The position numbers and the translations under genes were made by a program. A stretch of 5,367 bases of DNA from DASYVD01 sp036000545 (GTDB taxonomy: Bacteria; Actinomycetota; UBA4738; CALAEC01): assembly GCA_036000545.1 (NCBI GenBank), contig DASYVD010000056.1, positions 1 through 5,367 on the forward strand, given 5' to 3'. Shown here in pieces: positions 1 to 5,367 of the stretch. How positions within the stretch are numbered: the first letter of the stretch is position 1; each line of letters opens with the position of its first letter. The notes beneath the pieces were generated by a model. It ran no database searches. It saw only the letters and a list, made by a program, of their open reading frames with translations, and was not told the DNA's origin.

Positions 1-1149
1 GCCCTCGCCGAGGCCTTCAACCAGATGACCGAGTCGCTGGCGAGCTCCGACGCCCAGTTGCGGGAGGCGGCCGAGGAAGAGGCTCGGCTCCGCGGCCGAC
101 TGGAGACGGTGGTCAACTCGATGGGGGACGGCTTGGTCGCCGTGGACGATCAGGGCCTGGTGGTGACCTACAACCCTGCGGCGGCGACGATCCTGGGCCG
201 CTCCCGGGGCAACGTGCTGGGCAAACCACTCGAGCGGGTCGTCGAGGTCCGGGACGCTGACGGACAGATGGTTCCGCTCGGCCAGGAGCTCAGGAGGGGA
301 ACGGCGTTCGTCGAGCGGGCCGACGGGAAACTGGTCCCGGTAGCGATCGTGTCATCCCCGCTTCGAGACACCCAGGGACGGCCGTTCGGGCAGGTCCTGG
401 TGCTCAGGGACATGACCCGGGAGCACGAGGTGGAGCGGATGAAGACGGAGTTCCTAACGAGCGTGTCGCATGAGCTCCGGACGCCGCTCACGCCCATCAT
501 CGGGTACTCGGAGATCCTCTCCGGCCGCGAGGTGCCCGCGGAACGGGTCAAGCAGTTCGCCGACTCCATGCTGGCGTCGGCCCACCGGCTCGATCGGATC
601 GTGGCCATGCTCCTCGACTTCGCGGCTATGGAGGGCGGGCGGATGACCATCGCGGCCGAGCCGACCGCGCTTCGTCCACTCGTCTCGAGAGCCGTCGAAG
701 AATGGCGGGGCCGGACCGACCGGCACGAGTTCGTGACCCGCTTCGATCCCTCTCTGCCGCAGGCCCTGATCGACGTGAGCCTGATGCGCCGTGCAATCGA
801 CGAGGTCCTCGACAACGCCGTGAAATACTCCCCTCACGGAGGAACCGTGACGGTGTCCCTGTCTCCGGAGAACGCCCGGAGGCGGCGGATGCTCCGGCTG
901 GACGTGCGTGACGAAGGGATCGGCATCGAAGCCAACGATCTCCCCCGCATCTTCGACGACTTCCGCCAGCTCGACGCGTCGGATACGCGCAGCTTCGGGG
1001 GGCTGGGCCTGGGGCTGGCCTTCGTCAAACGCATCATCGACGCCCATCGGGGTACCATCACTGCGAAGAGCGTGCCGGGAGAGGGCACGACGTTCAGTCT
1101 GCTCATCCCCACAGCCGATACAGAGAACGGGAGGGTTACGACCGGATGA
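1..1149 (+). CDS. Sensor histidine kinase, HAMP-PAS-HisKA-HATPase_c (5' end missing)
   Basis: This is the C-terminal 382 residues of a membrane sensor kinase that autophosphorylates on histidine and passes the phosphate to a response regulator. The frame is open to the left edge: the eight codons before the first ATG (position 25) read ALAEAFNQ and join MTESL, the typical end of a HAMP domain, so that ATG is internal. In visible-residue numbering, the HAMP end is about 1-14, a charged helical linker 15-35, a PAS domain about 36-138, the HisKA motif SHELRTPL with phospho-acceptor His157, the N box around Asn272 (LDNAVKYSP), the G1 box DEGIGI at 304-309, the F box near 318-321 and the G2 box GGLGLGL at 333-339. 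Glu158 and Thr161 fit the ExxT motif linked to phosphatase activity. All catalytic motifs are intact. The transmembrane and sensing parts, and probably the regulator gene, lie upstream. The stop codon overlaps the next gene's ATG. The signal sensed is unknown. Confidence 0.96.
   Translation, partial: ALAEAFNQMTESLASSDAQLREAAEEEARLRGRLETVVNSMGDGLVAVDDQGLVVTYNPAAATILGRSRGNVLGKPLERVVEVRDADGQMVPLGQELRRGTAFVERADGKLVPVAIVSSPLRDTQGRPFGQVLVLRDMTREHEVERMKTEFLTSVSHELRTPLTPIIGYSEILSGREVPAERVKQFADSMLASAHRLDRIVAMLLDFAAMEGGRMTIAAEPTALRPLVSRAVEEWRGRTDRHEFVTRFDPSLPQALIDVSLMRRAIDEVLDNAVKYSPHGGTVTVSLSPENARRRRMLRLDVRDEGIGIEANDLPRIFDDFRQLDASDTRSFGGLGLGLAFVKRIIDAHRGTITAKSVPGEGTTFSLLIPTADTENGRVTTG
1129..1135 (+). 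promoter_or_regulatory. Ribosome binding site for the FecR-like gene
   Basis: The purine-rich GGGAGGG lies inside the last codons of the kinase gene and ends 10 bases before the ATG at 1146. It supports that ATG as the true start, within the ATGA stop-start overlap. Confidence 0.6.
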
Positions 1150-2273
1150 AACGGATCGCCCTGATCGTCGGGTTGACCCTGCTCGGCGGGGCTTGCGCTC
1201 GGGCGCCCGGGAGCGACTCCGGAATGAAACTCGTCCCTCAGGGAGGCGGGGTCCGGCTCCAGCGCGACGGAGTGTGGCGTACTGTCGCCGAAACCATGGC
1301 CCTCTCCCGTGGAGACCGCGTGAAGGTCGACGACCTCGGCCAGGCGTTCGTGGAGCTCCCCGGGGGAACGCTCGAGCTCCGCGACGGCTCCGAGGTCCGG
1401 ATCGGGGCCGTGCCCGAGCTGGAAAGGGGCAGCCTCCTGGCCCGGGCGATCTCAGGGCTGTCCGTGGGCGTCGGTTCCATCCAGGTTCGTGCGGAGGAGG
1501 GCGTATACCGGCTGGACCGGTCGTTCTCGCTCAGGGTGGGGGTCTACCGGGGCGAGGTCTCCCTTCCGGGCTCGGGATGGGACGGCACGGTGACCGCGTT
1601 CCGGCAGGTCGGAGTGGTCGGCGGCACCGTTCCTCGCGGGCCGGTTGCGCTTCAGGTCGACCCGGGAGATCCGTGGGACGACCGGCTCCTGGGGCGGGCC
1701 TTGGAGGTGGGGGCGAGACTCGAGCGCTTCCAGCAGGGAGTGGCCATCCAGCTGCCTCGCCGGGGCGGGAGGGACCTGGTGGCGGCGGTCCTTCTGATCG
1801 ACCCGCGAACGGTGCTCAGGGGACTACCCGAACGGGCCCCTGCCAGGGCGCTGTCCGAGGCGCTAGTGGCGTCGGTGGTCGCTTGGACGGCCGCCCCGGT
1901 CCGAGAGGTCGCCCCGGAGGACGCGTTCGGTCAGGTAATGGCGCTCCGCCGCTTGGGAGCCTCTTGGATGATCGTCGCGGCGGAGTGGCAGCTGGCCCCG
2001 ACGGCGCTTGCCACCCTGGTTCAGGTGACGAGCCTTCTCGCCCGGGGGCTGGCGCCATCGGTGGGCCCGGCTGGCGGGGGGGCCGGCGAAGGATCCACCT
2101 CCGGCTCGACCTCCTCGGCCGGTTCATCCGGGGACACCCCGGGAGGGGGCGGGACCGTCGATGAGCCCACTGAACCGCCGCTTCTACCGCCCGGGTGCAC
2201 GGATCTGATCAGTTGCACCGTTGAGGAAGTCCTGGACGTTCCCCCAGACCTCGGGGACGACCCTCTCCCGTAG
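1146..2273 (+). CDS. FecR-domain putative lipoprotein coupled to the histidine kinase
   Basis: This 375-residue exported protein has no catalytic motif that I recognise. Residues 1-16 form a short signal peptide (MKR followed by a hydrophobic stretch) ending at LGGAC, so Cys17 may be lipidated. The lipobox is imperfect because Leu is at -4 and Gly at -3. Residues about 38-90 resemble the beta-rich core of FecR (PF04773): a GDRVKVDDLGQAFVELPGG stretch followed by LELRDGSEVRI. A second beta-rich stretch, about 110-172, resembles the rest of FecR. Residues about 175-300 look mostly helical and are unassigned. A Gly/Ser/Thr-rich linker (about 306-337) leads to a Pro-rich acidic tail with Cys351 and Cys357, the only cysteines besides Cys17. 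The start is set by the ATGA overlap with the kinase and the upstream GGGAGGG. Known FecR proteins relay signals to ECF sigma factors, but none is present here; the neighbour is a kinase, so a role as extracytoplasmic partner or sensor is inference. Confidence 0.88.
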   Translation: MKRIALIVGLTLLGGACARAPGSDSGMKLVPQGGGVRLQRDGVWRTVAETMALSRGDRVKVDDLGQAFVELPGGTLELRDGSEVRIGAVPELERGSLLARAISGLSVGVGSIQVRAEEGVYRLDRSFSLRVGVYRGEVSLPGSGWDGTVTAFRQVGVVGGTVPRGPVALQVDPGDPWDDRLLGRALEVGARLERFQQGVAIQLPRRGGRDLVAAVLLIDPRTVLRGLPERAPARALSEALVASVVAWTAAPVREVAPEDAFGQVMALRRLGASWMIVAAEWQLAPTALATLVQVTSLLARGLAPSVGPAGGGAGEGSTSGSTSSAGSSGDTPGGGGTVDEPTEPPLLPPGCTDLISCTVEEVLDVPPDLGDDPLP

Positions 2274-2274
2274 G

Positions 2275-2301
2275 TTCGTTTTCTCCCTAGCCTGATACGC
2301 T
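2275..2301 (+). promoter_or_regulatory. Possible promoter for a leaderless UPF0182 transcript
   Basis: TACGCT at 2296-2301 fits the TANNNT form of an actinobacterial -10 element. Transcription would then begin near 2308-2309, two or three bases before the TTG at 2311. A -35 box is poor: TTCGTT at 2275-2280 with a short 15-base spacer. The region before the start is pyrimidine-rich (TTCCTCC) and has no Shine-Dalgarno sequence, which is what makes a leaderless start plausible. This is a weak sequence match only. Confidence 0.25.
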
Positions 2302-2310
2302 TCCTCCGAT

Positions 2311-5163
2311 TTGGAAGCCTCCCGGATCGTTCGCCGAGGTCGCCGGCGCTGGCTCCTCTGGGTCGCCGTGGTCGCCGTTCTCGCCGCGGTGACCCTGTCG
2401 ATCCTCTCCGGCTTCTACATCGACATCCTGTGGTTCAGGGAGGTCCACCTGTCCACCGTGTTCTGGACGGTGTTCTGGACCCGGCTCGGCCTTGCCGTGG
2501 CGTTCGGCCTCCTCTTCTTCGCCCTCCTGTACGCCAACCTGCTGATCGCGAGACGGCTCCGCCCTCGCTACCGGGTGTACTCGACCGAGGAGGAGTACGT
2601 GGAGCGCTACCGGGTGGCGTTCGAGCCCTACGCCCGCTGGGTGCTTCCGGCCGTCGCCCTCGTGTTCGCGTTGTTCTCCGCCACGGGGGTGTCCACGCAG
2701 TGGGAGGCGTTCCGCCTGTGGCGGGTGTCGGGCGAGGTTTCGTTCGGGGTCCCCGACCCGGTGTTCCAGCGTGACGTGGCCTTCTACGTCCTGTCGCTCC
2801 CGTTCCAGCGATTCGTCCAGTCCTGGCTGTTCTCCTCCCTGGTCGTGGTAACGCTGGTGACCGCAGCGGCGCACTACTTGTGGGGCGGGATCCGGTACCG
2901 GGCCGTGGGGGAGCGGGTCACCCCCCAGGTGAAGGCCCACTTGTCGGTGCTGCTTGGCGTGGTGCTCCTGGTTCGGGCGTGGGGCTACCGGTTGGGGCAG
3001 TTCGAGCTGCTCATCTCCCCTCGGGGCACCGTTACCGGGGCCTCGTACACCGATATCCACGCCCAGCTCCCCGCGCTGACCGTGCTCCTGTTCATCGCCC
3101 TGTTCTGTGCGGTGCTGTTCCTGGTGAACATCCGGTTTCGGGGATGGGCCCTCCCTGTGTTCGCCATCGGGATCCTGGCCCTCGCCTCGATCGTGATCGG
3201 CGGGCTGTTTCCCGCCTTCGTCCAGCGCTTCCGGGTCGATCCGCAGGAGCTTCAGCTGGAGGCCCAGTTCATCGACCGGAACATCAAATTCACCCGCCAG
3301 GCGTACGACATCGAGGACGTCGAGACGGTGTCCTTCACCGCCGCCCCGGAGGTCACCGCAGAGGAGATCGAAGACAACGCCCGGGTCGTCGAGAACATCC
3401 GCCTGTGGAATCCCGACGTGCTCAAGCAGTCCTATCTCCAGCTCCAGCGGATCCGTCCTTACTACGAGTTCGTGGACGTCGACGTGGACCGCTACGAGGT
3501 GGAGGGGCGCCGCCGTGTGGTCATGGTGGCCCCCCGGGAGATCACCCAGGACGGCATCCGGGGAGGCGGCCAGACCTGGCAGAACCGGCACCTCACCTTC
3601 ACCCACGGGTATGGGCTGGTGGCGAGCCGCGCCGACCAAGCGAGCCGCGACGGGGCCCCTGCCTTGGTCGCTTCGGACATCCCCCCGCAAGGCGACCTCG
3701 CGACGGACCTCCGACAGCCGCGGGTGTACTTTGCCGAGATCACCGATGTGCCGTTCGTGGTGGTCCGGACGGACCAGCCGGAGTTCGACTTCCCCACCAC
3801 CGAGTCCGGGGAGGAGCAGTTTGCCCGGACCGCGTATGAGGGACGGGGGGGTATCCAGGTGGGCGGGTTCATCAGGAGGCTGGCGTTCGCGTGGCGATTC
3901 CGGGACGTGAACCTTCTCATCTCGGGGCTGATCAACGGGGAGAGCCGCATGCTCATCAACACCGAGATCGGCCAGCGGGTGAGGCGCCTGGCTCCCTTCC
4001 TCCAGTACGACCACGATCCCTACACCGCCATGGTCGATGGCCGGCTGGTGTGGATCTGGGACGCGTACACGGTCAGCGCCAACTATCCCTACTCCGAGCG
4101 CATCGACCTCGCTTCGGTGGCCAGTCCCTCCGTGACCACCGGGCTGCCTTCGCTCCAGGGAGATGCCAACTACATCCGGAACTCCGTGAAGGTGACCATC
4201 GATGCCTACGACGGCACGACCACCTTCTACGTGGTCGACCCGGAGGATCCCATCATCCAGGCGTGGCAGCGGGTGTTCCCCGATCTCTTCACGCCGGTCT
4301 CGGAAGCGTCTCCCCGACTGCGGGAGCACTTCCGGTATCCGGAGGACCTGTTCAAGATCCAGGCCACGCAGTTCGCCAACTACCACGTGACGAGCGCCAA
4401 TCAGTTCTACGCGAAGGAGGACTTCTGGCAGATCCCGGTCCTATCCAAGGATCCCACTGAGAGGACGCCCCAGCCGCTGGAGCCCTACTACGTCCTGCTG
4501 ACCCTTCCGGGCGAGGAGGAGGAGCAGTTCATGATCATCCTCCCGATGACGCCGGCGGAGCGGCCGAACATGGTGGCCTGGCTGGCAGCCGTCTCGGACC
4601 CAGAGGAGTACGGTCGTATGGTCGCCTTTCGGTTCCCCGTCGAGAGGAACGTGAATGGTCCCGGCCAGGTGGCCGCGCTGATCTCCCAGGATCCTGACGT
4701 GTCCCGGGAGGTGAGCCTGTTCGGCCAGATAGGCTCCCGGGTGATCTACGGTGACCTGCTGACCATCCCCATCGGGCAGGGGTTCCTGTTCGTGCAGCCT
4801 CTCTACCTGCGGTCGCAACAGGAGGCGACCTCCATCCCCGAGCTGAAGCGCGTCATTGCGGTGAACGGCCAGCAGGTGGCCTACGCCGAGACCCTGGACT
4901 TGGCCCTGGCCCAAATCTTCGGCGAGACCGTCCCTCCCGAGCAGCCGCCCGTGGAGCCGACCCAGCCGACGGGAACCGTGGCCCAGCTGCTGGCCGAGGC
5001 CAGGCAGCACTTCGAGCGGGCCGAGGAGCTGCTGCGCCAGGGCGACCTGGCCGGCTACCAGCGGGAGATCGAGGCGGCCCAGCGCGCCGTGCAGCAGGCC
5101 TTGGAGGAGCTGCGCGGAGGCGGCGGGGCCGAGGCGACCCCCAGCCCCTCGCCGACCGGGTAG
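2311..5163 (+). CDS. UPF0182 family large membrane protein
   Basis: This 950-residue protein belongs to the uncharacterised UPF0182 family (PF03699/COG1615); its biochemical role is unknown. Recognition rests on the N-terminal pattern (basic start, helix, then GFYIDILWFREV and VFWT), the seven-helix membrane region and the conserved large domain with stretches such as NIRLWNPDVL, YYEFVDVDVDRY and SANQFYAKEDFW. Predicted helices are at about 15-37, 55-79, 108-126, 168-190, 210-226, 253-273 and 279-300. Arg/Lys-rich loops (1-14, 80-88, 191-208, 274-278) put the N-terminus in the cytoplasm and residues 301-950 outside. A helical, Glu/Arg/Gln-rich segment (about 889-935) precedes a Gly-rich, Pro/Ser/Thr tail. 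Length suits actinobacterial members. The TTG start at 2311 is preferred because an in-frame TGA lies just upstream at 2293 and the next candidate, GTG at 2368, would cut the first helix. No Shine-Dalgarno sequence is visible. The gene is intact and sits 37 bases after the FecR-like gene; the gap leaves co-transcription open. Confidence 0.95.
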   Translation: MEASRIVRRGRRRWLLWVAVVAVLAAVTLSILSGFYIDILWFREVHLSTVFWTVFWTRLGLAVAFGLLFFALLYANLLIARRLRPRYRVYSTEEEYVERYRVAFEPYARWVLPAVALVFALFSATGVSTQWEAFRLWRVSGEVSFGVPDPVFQRDVAFYVLSLPFQRFVQSWLFSSLVVVTLVTAAAHYLWGGIRYRAVGERVTPQVKAHLSVLLGVVLLVRAWGYRLGQFELLISPRGTVTGASYTDIHAQLPALTVLLFIALFCAVLFLVNIRFRGWALPVFAIGILALASIVIGGLFPAFVQRFRVDPQELQLEAQFIDRNIKFTRQAYDIEDVETVSFTAAPEVTAEEIEDNARVVENIRLWNPDVLKQSYLQLQRIRPYYEFVDVDVDRYEVEGRRRVVMVAPREITQDGIRGGGQTWQNRHLTFTHGYGLVASRADQASRDGAPALVASDIPPQGDLATDLRQPRVYFAEITDVPFVVVRTDQPEFDFPTTESGEEQFARTAYEGRGGIQVGGFIRRLAFAWRFRDVNLLISGLINGESRMLINTEIGQRVRRLAPFLQYDHDPYTAMVDGRLVWIWDAYTVSANYPYSERIDLASVASPSVTTGLPSLQGDANYIRNSVKVTIDAYDGTTTFYVVDPEDPIIQAWQRVFPDLFTPVSEASPRLREHFRYPEDLFKIQATQFANYHVTSANQFYAKEDFWQIPVLSKDPTERTPQPLEPYYVLLTLPGEEEEQFMIILPMTPAERPNMVAWLAAVSDPEEYGRMVAFRFPVERNVNGPGQVAALISQDPDVSREVSLFGQIGSRVIYGDLLTIPIGQGFLFVQPLYLRSQQEATSIPELKRVIAVNGQQVAYAETLDLALAQIFGETVPPEQPPVEPTQPTGTVAQLLAEARQHFERAEELLRQGDLAGYQREIEAAQRAVQQALEELRGGGGAEATPSPSPTG

Positions 5164-5190
5164 ACGAGCTTCAGAGGACGTTGCTACTAT
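5161..5190 (+). promoter_or_regulatory. Candidate promoter of the tRNA-fMet gene
   Basis: TAGACG at 5161-5166 matches four of six bases of the -35 consensus TTGACA and overlaps the UPF0182 stop codon. TACTAT at 5185-5190 matches four of six bases of TATAAT, with an 18-base spacer. The -10 box ends only five bases before the mature tRNA 5' end, so transcription from it would begin at or very near tRNA position 1. Read-through from the UPF0182 gene is the alternative. Confidence 0.4.
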
Positions 5191-5195
5191 CGGGC

Positions 5196-5269
5196 TGCGC
5201 GGTGGAGCAGTCTGGTAGCTCGCTGGGCTCATAACCCAGAGGTCGCTGGTTCAAATCCAGCCCGCGCAA
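5196..5269 (+). tRNA. Initiator tRNA-fMet (anticodon CAT)
   Basis: This is a full cloverleaf of 74 bases. The acceptor stem pairs TGCGCGG (5196-5202) with CCGCGCA (5262-5268), with discriminator A at 5269. The D stem is GAGC (5205-5208) with GCTC (5218-5221). The anticodon stem is CTGGG (5223-5227) with CCCAG (5235-5239) around the loop CTCATAA, anticodon CAT at 5230-5232. The variable loop is AGGTC, and the T arm is GCTGG / TTCAAAT / CCAGC (5245-5261). Three consecutive G:C pairs next to the anticodon loop and the A11:U24 pair mark it as the initiator rather than elongator Met or Ile tRNA. The usual C1xA72 mismatch is replaced by U1:A72. CCA is not encoded (CGA follows the discriminator), so it must be added enzymatically. 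Confidence 0.97.
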
Positions 5270-5287
5270 CGAGGGAAGAAGCAGGTC

Positions 5288-5322
5288 AGAGAGGTGTTGA
5301 GCGATCGGCAGCTCTCTCGTTT
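5288..5322 (+). terminator. Weak hairpin, possible tRNA terminator
   Basis: AGAGAG (5288-5293) can pair with CTCTCT (5312-5317), or GAGC (5299-5302) with GCTC (5311-5314) as an alternative or partly nested stem. The loop is long and only three T residues (5320-5322) follow, so this is a poor intrinsic terminator. Its position about 20 bases after the tRNA is the main argument for it. Confidence 0.22.
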
Positions 5323-5329
5323 GGGCGGC

Positions 5330-5351
5330 TCTGATACCCGTCTGATACCGG
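5330..5351. repeat. 11-bp tandem direct repeat downstream of tRNA-fMet
   Basis: TCTGATACCCG (5330-5340) is followed at once by TCTGATACCGG (5341-5351): two copies differing at one base, spaced by about one helical turn. Such a layout suits two protein molecules binding the same DNA face, for example a regulator or integrase arm sites beside a tRNA, but nothing in the window identifies a binder. Chance is possible with only two copies. Confidence 0.55.
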
Positions 5352-5367
5352 CAGTCCTTACCTTGCG

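Noticed and set aside
25..27. ATG at 25 as the kinase start
   Set aside because: The frame is open back to the window edge, and the codons before it complete a HAMP motif, so this methionine is internal.
908..2164. A 418-codon + strand frame across the kinase end and the FecR-like gene
   Set aside because: It overlaps two well-supported genes in another frame and its product is almost all Gly, Arg, Pro and Ala, a GC-rich shadow.
2287..4386. A 699-codon open frame on the - strand opposite the UPF0182 gene
   Set aside because: It lies entirely antisense to a clear family member. Its product is dominated by His, Gly, Arg, Glu and Asp with no hydrophobic core pattern, as expected when a GC-rich gene is read in mirror frame.
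4441..5232. A 263-codon open frame on the - strand running into the tRNA
   Set aside because: It is antisense to the end of the UPF0182 gene and to part of the tRNA, has Leu/Gly/Arg-rich low-complexity composition and no recognisable domain.
5171..5366. An open frame on the - strand entering from the right edge and crossing the tRNA, reading GLDLNQRPLGYEPSELPDC
   Set aside because: This peptide is the antisense translation of the tRNA itself, a familiar source of false hypothetical proteins. The rest is short and has no start in view.
5294..5367. A possible small + strand gene starting at GTG 5294 and running off the right edge
   Set aside because: Only 24 codons are visible, with no clear ribosome binding site or recognisable sequence, and the hairpin and tandem repeat lie inside it.
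1..5367. CRISPR array, insertion sequence, toxin-antitoxin or defence genes
   Set aside because: I found no regularly spaced repeats, no terminal inverted repeats with a transposase and no such protein families among the genes present.

Overview
The window is a compact, GC-rich bacterial chromosome segment with every gene on the + strand: the 3' part of a membrane sensor histidine kinase gene, a FecR-domain putative lipoprotein gene that overlaps it, a large UPF0182-family membrane protein gene, and an initiator tRNA gene. GC-rich third codon positions, a TTG start without a Shine-Dalgarno sequence, a tRNA gene without an encoded CCA end and a long UPF0182 protein suggest a high-GC Gram-positive lineage, most likely an uncultured member of the Actinomycetota. 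This placement is inference; no marker gene in the window fixes it.

Layout: positions 1-1149 hold the kinase, cut by the left edge inside its HAMP domain, followed by PAS, HisKA and HATPase_c domains. Positions 1146-2273 hold the FecR-like protein, whose ATG overlaps the kinase stop as ATGA, so the two are very likely translationally coupled and may act as one envelope-sensing unit. After a 37-base gap with no Shine-Dalgarno sequence, positions 2311-5163 encode a 950-residue UPF0182 protein with seven predicted membrane helices and a large domain probably outside the membrane. A 32-base gap with a possible promoter leads to tRNA-fMet(CAT) at 5196-5269. The last 98 bases hold a weak hairpin and an 11-bp tandem direct repeat but no convincing gene.

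The kinase's response regulator is not in view and could lie upstream of the window. The tRNA is functionally unrelated housekeeping. I see no CRISPR array, insertion sequence, toxin-antitoxin pair or defence system. The most unusual points are the coupling of the kinase to a FecR-like lipoprotein, the U1:A72 pair in an otherwise canonical initiator tRNA, and the probable leaderless TTG start of the UPF0182 gene.
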